A stretch of DNA of 64,000 bases from Sacculina carcini (lineage: Eukaryota > Arthropoda > Thecostraca > Sacculinidae), in assembly GCA_916048095.2 (NCBI GenBank), contig OU696586.1, positions 6,335,249 to 6,399,248 of the forward strand, written 5' to 3'. How positions within the stretch are numbered: the stretch's first letter is position 1; each line of letters begins with the position of its first letter. Made by a program: the position numbers and the translations under genes. Below are positions 29,903-39,235 of the stretch, in pieces. Below the pieces are notes generated by a model. It worked only from the letters and a program-made list of their open reading frames with translations, searched no databases and was not told the DNA's origin.

Positions 29903-30310
29903 TGTGGCGAGTTAGAATAAACCACCCGAGATGTTGCCACAAAGACAGTCAGACCACAAGTAATATGTATTGACCCGTATGTGAATTGGTGACCTAGGGT
30001 CACGTCAGCAAGGGTTGGCACATGATCATGCCACTTCACACATGTTAAATACCCAATAAAGTTAATTGAGAAAATACTTATATCATCAAAACCATGAATA
30101 AACATTAATTTAATTCATTCATTTCAATTTATACTTTCAACAAATTAACCAAAGATGACCTCATTGATGCGACCAGGCAAAATGCGCACATTTTATGACG
30201 TCACATTAATTGATATTAAAATACAATAATATGACATCATAAGAGTTATACAATATTGAAATATTAAAATATGCATAATTCGTAAATACTATACGTGTGT
30301 GTCCCCCACA
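29903..30310 (-). mobile_element. 5' LTR of element D
   Basis: 408 bp; aligns with 24440-24890 apart from a ~43-bp deletion and scattered substitutions. TGACGTCA at 30196-30203 is conserved. Confidence 0.92.
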
Positions 30311-30314
30311 CACT

Positions 30315-30893
30315 TCTCGGAGTGGCACCAGACAAATATCGGTCTCCCACAGGGCAGCGTTTTGTCTCCGATTTTGTTCAATATCATGATTAATGATGAT
30401 ATCTCAGAAGAGCTCAGCATACAATATGCCGTCTATGCGGACGACATTGCTGTGTGGATTCAGGGAGAAAACATAAAGGACATGCAAGAAGAACTCCAGA
30501 ACTCCCTCTGTAAACTTGAAAAGTGGGCCAGTTCCAACCACATGACTTTTTCCGGCCACAAATATACAGCTGTCATCTACACTATAGATACCACAAACCG
30601 GTGTGCTATTTCAATCTGAATGGAGAAACAATCCCATTTAAGCCATCATATAAATACCTTGGGGTGGTCTTAGATAGAACACTCAGCATGCGTAGTCACA
30701 TTGAGTATATTGCGACACGCTGCAAAAAATATAATATTCTCAAAGCCATTGCAGGAAGCAGAAACATGGAGGTGCCAGCACACATCTTCTGGGAGTATAC
30801 AAAGGAATCATACTGTCGGTATTGGATTATGGTTCAATAGTATATTTAGCAGCCAGCCCATATTTGCTAGACAAATTGACGGCAATACAAAAG
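30315..30893 (+). pseudogene. LINE K ORF2, 3' part: RT catalytic half, truncated
   Basis: Continues LINE K beyond element D with IGLPQGSVLSPILFNIMIND and YAVYADDIAVW (catalytic Asp pair), then, after frameshifts near 30600 and 30760, LNGETIPFKPSYKYLGVVLD and LSVLDYGSIVYLAASPY. It ends abruptly at about 30893 against element C. The frame here is one base off from the upstream half, consistent with an extra G in the G6 run at 24429-24434. Confidence 0.82.
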
Positions 30894-30894
30894 C

Positions 30895-32139
30895 CACTCG
30901 CCACTCGCTAGCCACTGTCTTCTTTCCGAGAACCCTCAACAGAAGTCATGGGATGTCTCCACTCATAGCGGTACAGCCCGCGTGCTGGAGCCGTCTCAGG
31001 CTCGGCGATATTCTTTGGTGTCATGTTGTACCATAATACCATTTTTGGTGGAGTTTTGCCACATGGTTCCGCCATTCTCTTCACAGTGCGATGATGACGT
31101 TCTACGATCCCGTTTCCCGTAGGTCGATAAGCTGCTCGATACCTTCTGATGACACCCCACTTGTCACACAGCTCTGCCAGTATAGACGATCGGAACGCGG
31201 CACTGTTGTCCAGCAAAAGTTCATCCGGAGGTCCTCTTTCGAGAAACACGTCGTTCAGGATCCTCACAACGTCGTCAGCGTTCTCGGAGCCCGCCTTTTT
31301 CCATAGCGCAAAGCGACATGGGCCGGAATCCACAATAGTCACAAAAGCACTGGCACTGGCCCTTGTACTCTGTAGCGTCCACCGACAAGCGACTCCAATT
31401 ATTTTCTACACTAATTTCACCAGGCTGTCTTACTGGCGCTGGATCCACCGACTGACAACGCAAACATCTTTCCACACAACCCTCCGTTTCTTTCTTGGTC
31501 ACTTTGGGATCTACCATTCTACTCAGCGCCAAGGTTCTGTCGACACCAAAATGATGCAGACCATGTAACTCTTCCACCGTCATAAGACCCGTCTCAATAT
31601 TTGCCTCATATATCCGTAGCCACGACCTCGGCACCCTGGTGAGTGCATCCGCCTTGTTATGTTCTGACCTAACGTAAGATGCTGATATTCTCAGACCGAG
31701 TTCATCAGCCATATCACTCAACACGCCAAGCCTGCGTTTGATCAACATTTCAGCCGCAGTACTGCTCTTCACCCGACTCTCGCCGTTTAGCACCGATTTC
31801 AGCCATCCGAGCACCGTGGAAGAATCCGTTTTCACCTCGATCTGCTGAATACCGCATTTCACCGCTAGGTTGACTCCTCTCAACACGGCGTCCATCTCGA
31901 TAACGTTGATGTGATGTGCATCACCTGACTTTCGCAGCCACGACGCGTCTTCTGCTCCCTCGCCGTCCACCTCAAGAATGACTCCTAGAGCAAGACTTCT
32001 GGCATCACACCAGACGGTTCCTTTCAGCTTGTCAGGTACATGCCATCTGCCACGCACTGGATCATTCGACAGAACTTTCATCAGCATTTCTCGTGCCATT
32101 ACCAAAGTTTCACAGCTCACGCTTTCATCCCAATCAATA
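30895..32139 (-). pseudogene. pol: Element C pol: RNase H and integrase (3' truncated)
   Basis: Relative of E pol on the opposite strand. 32120-31275 encodes RNase H (DPVRGRWHV, VWCDARSLALGVILEVDG, KTDSSTVLGWL, HNKADALTRV) and the integrase finger (HHFGVDRTLALS...CLRCQSVDP). A frameshift near 31300-31340 leads to the catalytic core (LLLDNSAAFRS, NGIVERHHRTVKRM). Homology with E stops after RYEWR, at about 30895, before the GPY/F-like module. The order and residues parallel E closely, so C and E share a lineage. Confidence 0.85.
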
Positions 32140-32477
32140 GTGGACTCCGTGGTGCAGTTGTTAGCACACCCGCCTCACAAGCGGGAGGTCCGTGGTTCGG
32201 AACCCGGCGGAGCAGAATTTCATTGAGCGAATTCTACAATCCCACAGCCCCTGTCCACCCAGCAGAAAATGATGGTACCAGATATCAGTCATGAGTTGTG
32301 CCATGCATTCTGGGGAGGTGGCCCTCTCTAATGCGTCTTACGTCCTTGTGGCGCCATAGCGTGGAGAGGGTCGGTTCTGCGGTGGCAGCGAGCTGCACGG
32401 GGCACGCCTGTGTGTTCATAAGCTTCGGCTTCTTCCCGTGTAGCAGCTGCCACTTAGGCATTTAACCTTTAACCTTT
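32140..32477 (+). mobile_element. tRNA-headed SINE inserted in element C
   Basis: About 338 bp. The head (32141-32212) folds as a tRNA with anticodon-loop CTCACAA (CAC, Val-type), an A box TGGTGCAGTTG and a B box GGTTCGGAACC, i.e. an internal RNA polymerase III promoter. The unrelated body ends in repeated TTTAACC. The flanks share AATA (32136-32139 and 32478-32481), the probable target duplication. Element C coding resumes on both sides. Confidence 0.8.
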
Positions 32478-32481
32478 AATA

Positions 32482-32866
32482 TTTTGTGTCGATCTTTTCA
32501 CAAAACTAGCGGCAACCCTCAACCACCCAGCCACAGGATAGTGCCCAACTAGTCTGCCGCACAAGGAAAACAGTTGTCTCTTGGTCGCGCCATCTTCTAC
32601 ATCATCTGGAAGTTCATTCCCTATGCTGAAAACTAAAACACTTCTGTCTACTCTCAGATTCAGTCCTAGTGCTCGACCATTTTCCATGTCCTCAGGTACC
32701 TTCGCCTCCAAAACGTACTTGTTTAAATGATTTATGACATCGGCGGCGCTCACAGCACTCTCGTTTACCAGAATATCATCTATATACGAGCTCGTTCCTG
32801 ACTGGATTCGTTCGTTCATGCTCAATACCTTCCTTAAAATCTTCGTCATCACCCGGGTAGCACAAC
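32482..32866 (-). pseudogene. pol: Element C pol: C-terminal RT segment
   Basis: Encodes KILRKVLSMNERI, SYIDDILVNES (YIDD active site) and SLCGRLVGHYPVAGWLR, matching E pol in the same order. It is bounded by the SINE on one side and by LINE J on the other. Confidence 0.85.
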
Positions 32867-32953
32867 TAAGACCGAATCCCCCTGCGGTGGGGGGTTAGAA
32901 TTCTGCCGCCGTAGCTGCCGCGTGTCGTAAAAGGCGACTAAAGGCAGACATCT

Positions 32954-33146
32954 CTGGTCAGGTTTCTGCCTGCTACTGGTAACATGTAACCCGGTACAAC
33001 CAGCCGCATGGTAGGAATGCCGGCGACTAATCCGGCCCCCCACTGGCCTATGAGGAGGCCAGTGAGGAGGGTGGCCAGATACCCAGCAGGAAAAAAACAA
33101 GACCTGTCAAAGGGCGGATGAGCTGTTTAGCAGCCAACGGCCATCT
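32954..33146 (+). ncRNA. Structured module S, copy 2, in the LINE J leader
   Basis: Same three-way junction as at 22167: CTGGT (32954-32958)/ACCAG (32999-33003); CAGG (32959-32962)/CCTG (32969-32972); ACTGG (32975-32979)/CCGGT (32991-32995). The second hairpin is longer here: CACTGGCC (33041-33048)/GGCCAGTG (33057-33064). Just outside, 33195-33205 pairs with 33217-33227 in another GC-rich hairpin. Confidence 0.5.
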
Positions 33147-33639
33147 GGAAATCCTCCCCCGTCGGATCGGCAAACAGGATCCTGGCCGCTGAGTGTCACG
33201 CCGCCCGGGGTATAGTGGTGGCGTGACGCAACACTCGTCTTTGGCCTGCGCGTCGAACCCCGACGGGGCCGCTGTTTGGCGCCTCGACAGTGGAGAGAAT
33301 GGTCCGACGCCGGCACGGGTGGCCGGATAGGGCTCAAGAGGGTCAAGGGTGAGGTGCCTGGTGCTCGAGGGGGGTCCCGCCCGGTGCAGTGTCCGCCGTT
33401 TGCAGTGGGGCTGCAGCTGCCGGGCCCAGATGGACCGGTGGGAGTCACTGGTCCGGGCCCGGCGCTGTAGCTCCCGCGGACTCGTACCGGGCGGAGCTCG
33501 CAGTGAACTCAGGGACATTCTGTACCCGTACAGCGCGCACCACCACTGGCGTGGCACCCCATGCTGGCTCTGCCCGTCTCCCCAGTAGGGCCCCGTGCAG
33601 AGGTGGGTGGTCGTGTGCGCAGAGACAACGAAACATCTC

Positions 33640-34191
33640 ATGGCTACAAAACCCACAACCACCCCACCTGCTGGTCGTCCACCGGGCGATCGGCCACGGC
33701 CGCCGAAAGGTGGTCGTACATTGAGACACGACCAGGACGACACTCGTGTTGTTCCCACTCCGATGGTTTTGGTGTTTGCCAGCACCGATGAGAAGACGAA
33801 GCTGTCATCGTTGAACCCGTTCCGTCGTCTGGATGGATTCAGTAACATCGGAGACGTGCCTCTCGAAGCCAGCCGGCAGAGAGATGGATCGTTGATGGTG
33901 AAATAAGGCACTGAGACGGCAGCAGCCCGCGCGATAAAGGCAACCACTTTCCGTTATCGCGTGGGTACGGGCGAAAACAAGCGTTGGGTGAGCACCCCAT
34001 CTCGGTGTGTGCGCACTCGACATTGAACCACGCCAGAGGTGTTCTGTTCTGTCGTGCGCTAGAGGGTGTCGATGATGATGAGATTTGCGAAGGATTGGCA
34101 TCACAGGGATCCGCGTGGAGCGCATTGTCCAGCGGCGTGATGGTAGCGAGGTGCCTTTCTTCCTCACGTTTGACAGTGCTGTTCTGCCGGA
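33640..34191 (+). pseudogene. LINE J ORF1, N-terminal part
   Basis: Starts at ATG 33640 (MATKPTTTPP) with a basic Pro-rich region, then MVLVFASTDEKTKLSSLNPF and ASRQRDGSLMVK. A stop at 33904 and frame changes follow; later VDDDEICEGLASQG and VPFFLTFDSAVLPD are readable up to 34191, where the inversion begins. The 33147-33639 stretch before it is leader sequence without a clear gene. Confidence 0.7.
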
Positions 34192-35620
34192 CTGACACTG
34201 GTGCGAACAGCCAGCATAACCCCGCCATGGGCTATAGTCGAGCTGGGATTATAATATATAAAAACATTAAAATCCTGAATACAAAGATACGAAGAAGATA
34301 AAAGCTTTGTCTCCTGTATTGCTAAAGTCGATGGTTGTCGGGAGTGTAAAATATGCAGTAAATCATTATAATTCGGTCTAATACCTCTAATATTCCATTG
34401 TAAAATGGACATAAAAGTAAATATAATAGAATAAAAACCAAATAAATACTCCCGTTAGAAATGCACATATACACTAAAAACCAGGTAGCACAGGTACCTA
34501 ATCGCATCGCTTGGCCGATAGTCCTCTCTCCGCGCCAGGTGGGGACCGACTTGGAGAGGCCGAGAGCTTCCGCTTAGAGGAACTCTCCACCTCCATGGCA
34601 GTGGTGGGAGTCGCTCCATCGTGTGCGGAAGGCGGTGCGCTAGCAACCGCCGAGCGCGGAGAAGCAGGGACCGCGCTCGCTTTGTGACCGGGAGATGCTC
34701 GCCGGTCACTCCTCGGCGAGGCTGACTTGAACGAACGGCGGCTCTTGTGTTGAGCCACCGTCCAGTCTCCGGGTTTCCTCCGGCTCGGAGACGACCGCTC
34801 TGCTGGCTTGGAAGCCTGCCGAGCTGCCGGTTTTTTTGCCGCCCTGACTAACCGGTATTGCTGCCGATTTGCCAGCACGGTCCATCGGCCGGTTGACCGG
34901 CCGATCGGCGACCGCTGAGGTCGCTGCTCAGCAGCCTTTTCAGACTCCTGGGGAGCGGCCGCCTTGGGCCGCTGTGTTGCGGCCGTCTGGGTCCGCTGGG
35001 TCGAGGACGCCTGGGACCGCTGGGGTGCGGCCGTTGGCGACCGCGGCACGGCAGCCTCCTCAGACCGCCGATCAACCAGTATTGGTTCATGCTCATGTTT
35101 GTCAGCCTCAGGTAAGACCAGCTTCAAGCCCATTCGAAACGCCAGCTTCAAGAAGTCTCCAACAGTCAGCTTCTCCAGAAACGAGTCGACAGACTGTGGA
35201 GGCTGAGCCGACTTCGTGACTACGCCGACATAGGACGGGCCTGATGGATGCGAGCTGCGATATACAGCACGCGCCTCGCCGAAACTGCAGCGCTGGGCAG
35301 CGCGAATGGCAAGAATCTCCTTTTCTTTGAGCCATTCCGGGCAGTCACGCGACGAGGACACATGACCGCTGCTCCTGCAATCGACGCAGAAGTACTCATT
35401 GTCGCAATCAGCAGCGGTGTGCCGTTCGGACGAGCAGCGTCCGCAGATCTCAGCACGGTTGCAGCGGGAGCTCGTATGCCCGAAACGTTGCCACCTGTAA
35501 CATCGCATTGGGTTAGGTACGTAGGGGCGGACACGGATACGCTGACGGATGTCACCGATCTTGATGTCGTCCGGCAGAACAGCACTGTCAAACGTGAGGA
35601 AGAAAGGCACCCCGCACCTT
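34192..35620 (-). pseudogene. Inverted segment of LINE J: ORF1 C-terminus and ORF2 start
   Basis: On the minus strand, 35610-34498 encodes the ORF1 C-terminal part: FLTFDSAVLPDDIKIGD, RVRPYVPNPMRCY, knuckles (CGRCSSERHTAADC, CVDCRSSGHVSSSRDC) and a long Ser/Pro/Arg-rich tail. The first knuckle reads CYRW, so one Cys is lost. 34412-34195 encodes the start of the ORF2 endonuclease (MSILQWNIRGI, LAIQETKL, GGVMLAVRTSV). These two pieces belong between the plus-strand parts on either side, so this is an inversion and not an independent gene. Confidence 0.85.
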
Positions 35621-38046
35621 GCGGGGTTATGCTGGCTGTTCGCACCAGTGTACCCTGTCGCCGCCTGCATATTCAGTCAGATTTGCAGGTGGTTGCGCTT
35701 CGGTGCTGGCTGGCTGGTAGGGAGGTGAGTGTGTGCTCATTGTACCTGCCGCCTGGTCGCCCGTTCCCAAGGGCTGATGTCGAGTTTTTAATCAGTTCAC
35801 TTTCACCCCCTGTTTATGTGTTAGGCGATTTTAATGCTCACAACCCTTTTTGGGGTTGTGATGCATATTGTAGCCGTGGTTTTATTATGGAGGATATTTT
35901 AACTGTTTTAGACATAGGTATTTTAAACACAGGCACATATACGCATTGCACTATGCCATCGGGAAGCATGTCCGCTCTGGACCTCAGTCTGTGCAGTCCC
36001 AGTCTGCAGGCATCCACGAGCTGGACCGTTGAGAACAGTCTGTATGGGAGTGACCACTTCCCTATATGGATCTGTCTCAATGAGGTACCTCGGTTGGGAA
36101 CATGACCACCTAGATGGAATTTCAAACGAGCTGATTGGGTCCGCTATGATTGCTTGACACTGGAAGCCATGGGCAACCCCACACATCGACCCAGCGTCGA
36201 AGATTTCACTGAGGCCATTGTCACCTGTGCCAAACAGAGCATTCAGCGTACGGCATCGCGTCCCCAGCGGCGTCCTGTTCCTTGGTGGACAGACGTGTGT
36301 TCTGCGGCGTTGCGAGAGCGACGTCGTTGCTGGGGTCGCTTCTGGCGCAACAGCACGGTGGCAAACATGCTTTGCTTTCGCCACGCTCGCGCACAAGCTC
36401 GAAGAACCTTTCGCGAGGCGAAGCGGGCCTCGTAGGTGTCCTATGTGTCCAGCATTAATCGGCATTGTCCTATATGCACCATATGGGACTGTATAAAGCG
36501 CATCTCTGGGAAGTACCGTCCCACAACACTGGCTTCTCTGAAGATCAGTGGCGTGGACGTGATAAATCCGGAGCATGTTGCTGACGAAATTGGCCGATAT
36601 TTAGCGGAGCGCTGTCGTGCAAACGTAGACGACCCTGATTTTGCGGCGATCAAACAGCAGTGCGAGAGATCACCCGTTGATTTCTCCACCAACTGTCAGC
36701 TCAACTGCCAATCAACAGTGCAATCAATTTCTGTGAACTGCCAATCAACAGTGCTTTTTCTGCATTTGAGCTGAGAACAGCCCTGCGATCGCTTCGCGAT
36801 GTGGCTGAAGGCCCTGATGAGGTTCACAACCTCATGCTGAAACGTCTGTCACCCGCAGTGCTGTCCACCTTGCTGCAGGTCTTCAATGATATATGGAATG
36901 GTGGGCAGTCTCCAGCCTCCTGGCGACGGGCAATCGTGATACCCATCACAAAACCGGGCAAATCGGGCGATCACCCGTTTGACTATCGCCCGATATCGCT
37001 GACCTCCAGTCTCTGCAAACTGTTTGAGAAAATTGTTTGCAGACGGCTGGTATGGTTTCTTGAACGCGGTCGGCTGTTCAATGATGCTCAGTGCGGATTT
37101 CGCCTGGGTCGCTCAACGTTAGACCACTTGGTGACCGTTGACTCTCGCGTACGTGAAAGTTTCGCGCGAGGTCACCACGTCGGGGCGATATTCTTTGACA
37201 TCGAGAAGGCATATGACACCACATGGAGACATGGTATTCTTCGCAAACTGCATCTCTGTGGTGTCAGAGGCAACATGGGGAGGTTCGTACACAATTTGCT
37301 TTGCACCGCACATTCTGTGTGCGTGTGGGGAACTCCCTGTCTCGTCCGTTCGATCAGGCAGAAGGCGTTCCACAGGGTAGTGTGCTCAGTGTGGCCCTTT
37401 TTGCCTTAATGATCAACGACATTGACAATCATTTGCCTCCCTCGATTGGACGGTCTCTATTTGTGGACGACTTCGCCGTATGGTGTTCTTCCCGCAGCAC
37501 TGTTGCTGTCCAGCGTCAACTGCAGCTGGCGGTGAATAAAATAGAGACTTGGGAAACGCGTAACGGTTTCCGCTTCTCGACGTCCAAAACGGTCGGTGTA
37601 CACTTCTGCCGCCGTCGAGGTGCCTGCCCTGACATGGAAGTGGAATTGCACGGCAGTGCTGTCTCATTCCAACGCACGGTTCGGTTTTTAGAGGTCACGT
37701 TGGACTCGTGCTTGGCCTACACCGACCATATTTCGCTACTGAGAACCACATGTCTAAAGGCACTGAATGTGCTGAAGACTGTTTCCCGCATGCGGTATGG
37801 AGCAGATCGACAGTCCCATCTCCTTCTGTGCCGCTCGTTAGTCAGGTCGCGTCTCGATTACGCAAGCGTCGTATATGATCTGGCTTCGGAGTCAGCAAAA
37901 AGCCGTTTGAATGTTGTACACCACGCAGGGATATGCATTGCCACCGGCGCGTTTCGCACGTCGCCAATCGTCAGCCTCCTTGTTGAGGCTGATGAGGCTC
38001 CGCTGGCGCTCCGTCGTCAAGAGCTGGGCATGCGTTATTCTTGCTA
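35621..38046 (+). pseudogene. LINE J ORF2: endonuclease remainder and reverse transcriptase
   Basis: Resumes at GVMLAVRTSV with the endonuclease (VLGDFNAHNPFWG, LDLSLCSP, YGSDHFPIW) to a stop at 36103. After frame changes near 36105, 36435 and 36640-36780, RT runs from EGPDEVHNLMLK through DYRPISLTSSLCKLFEK, FFDIEKAYDTTWRHGIL, a frameshift near 37275, EGVPQGSVLSVALF and SLFVDDFAVW (FVDD in place of the usual YADD), to DYASVVYDLASES and LGMRYSC. The FDIEKAYDTTWR block is typical of the I/Jockey superfamily. No RNase H domain follows. Confidence 0.85.
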
Positions 38047-38463
38047 GTTGGCAAGCACCCATGAAAACCCCGCGTATGACGTGGTATTTTCCCAGCATGT
38101 GCCTGAGCAGCAGCACCTTCCAGGACCTCAGTGTTCTGTGCTGTTTTGCAGCAAAATGAAGGCACTGCTGGAGTCATGCGGGATGGGTGCTAACGACGAC
38201 CTCAGACAAGAATACACGGCGGAGTCACCCTGGAAATTGGTCACACCCGAGGTCGACGTCTGGCTAGCAGCTCTGCCGAAACACCGTACAGTGCCCAGCG
38301 ACTTTCATATTCATATCACTCACCCTCACGCATATTCATTTCATCGCTCCATTACGTCCATTACGTTCATATGCATAGTTTTTGTTTAATTTAGACAGAC
38401 TGGGGGGTGCCATATGGTCCTAGAGGCCGGTGCACCCCAAAAACTCAATAAACAAACAAACAA
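38047..38463 (+). other. LINE J 3' region
   Basis: Residual coding sequence (PWKLVTPEVDVWLAALPK, about 38232-38290) is followed by a 3' UTR with a stem GGGGTGC (about 38404-38410) / GCACCCC (about 38431-38437). It ends in AATAAACAAACAAACAA. The stem may be the RT-recognised 3' structure. Confidence 0.6.
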
Positions 38464-38477
38464 TAAGACCGAATCCC

Positions 38478-39235
38478 AGTCTCGTTAGATAGACCTGTCC
38501 CCATTAAACTCGACTTGCTGGTACTGCCATAAAGTTTCATCCATTTTTATCTGCAGATAAGACGTCTTCATGTCGACCAATTTTAGCGGGCCCGGCCACC
38601 TGCGCCAGTCGCGCAATGTCTCTTCACACACCGGAGCGTCGAACCCACTGTGACTCTCAACGTACTTATTGAGTTCTCGGTAGTCAATCACCGGCCTCAC
38701 CTTTCTCTTATTCGGTTGATCAACGGCCATCAACGGAAGTATGCCCCCGGTCATTCCACAAGGTATCAACCAACCCTGTGATATCCATCTCCGAATCTCT
38801 TCGTTCAAATCTATCCTTCAACTTGGGCTTCCTTACATTGCTGTAACTACCGACAACGTTTCTGAGCACCGGGGCCCCGTCACACTGTTTCCATTTCACT
38901 GTCAACGAGTCACCATCGAATCTAGCCTTAAAATCACAGTCATCTATCTTCAGTTCATCCGACGGACACATCTCAGTTTTGGCTGTTCTCGGAACAGTAC
39001 CTGCAATTACACTGCACACCGGACCGCCATTAGGCACCGAACATTCTCTAGGCCCCAATACTATACCACGCTCGTCCACATATACGTCCCCGAGCCTCGC
39101 AACGACGTTCATGCCAAGAATCACTTCAACCTCGCCCAATAGATCGTTAGCCAATATCACAGGCAACCAGAGTTCCACGCCACCTACAGCCACTCGCACC
39201 TTGTCCGTACCAGCACACGGCACGGGAGGTGTCGT
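38478..39235 (-). pseudogene. pol: Element C pol: protease and N-terminal RT
   Basis: From about 39235 the frame encodes the C-terminal half of a retropepsin-like domain (VRVAVGGVELWLPVI, EVEVILGMNVVARLG), parallel to the E protease. A linker (DDCDFKARFDGDSLTVKWK) precedes a frameshift at about 38800 into RT (NEEIRRWISQGWLI, KRKVRPVIDYRELNKYVES, LKLVDMKTSYLQI). It stops at the LINE J insertion. The protease DTG is missing because the fragment begins after it. Confidence 0.82.

Larger units (their letters stand above)
24440..30310 (-). mobile_element. Element D: complete but decayed Ty3/gypsy retrotransposon
   Basis: 5,871 bp with two LTRs (TGTGGCGAG...CCCCCACA), a tRNA-Trp-type primer-binding site, gag, pol, a polypurine tract and a CACT target duplication (24436-24439 and 30311-30314). 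It sits inside the RT of LINE K. It lacks an envelope gene. The ORFs carry several stops and frameshifts, and a 116-bp insertion disrupts RT. LTR divergence is a few percent plus a ~43-bp deletion in the right LTR, so the insertion is old relative to the 35-kb duplication. Confidence 0.92.
32881..38463 (+). mobile_element. LINE J: I-type non-LTR element with an internal inversion
   Basis: 5,583 bp inserted in C RT, with a 14-bp target duplication TAAGACCGAATCCC (32867-32880 and 38464-38477) and an AAAC-type tail (about 38446-38463). Parts: structured leader (32881-33639); ORF1 N-terminus (+); an inverted block holding ORF1 C-terminus and ORF2 start (34192-35620, minus); the rest of ORF2 (+); and a 3' UTR. 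The 5' end appears complete, because the leader begins right at the target duplication. Confidence 0.9.

Noticed and set aside
32141-32212. Functional tRNA-Val gene
   Set aside because: It is the head of a dispersed-type element with an unrelated body, a repeated tail and a short target duplication, so a SINE fits better.
32881-33000. HDV-like ribozyme at the 5' end of LINE J
   Set aside because: Several helices are possible (for example TCTGCC with GGCAGA), but I could not fit the nested double-pseudoknot order; kept only as a structured leader.
34498-35670. 390-codon minus-strand frame with zinc knuckles as an independent gene
   Set aside because: It is the C-terminal part of LINE J ORF1 placed on the minus strand by the internal inversion; the same peptide start is readable on the plus strand at 34151-34191.
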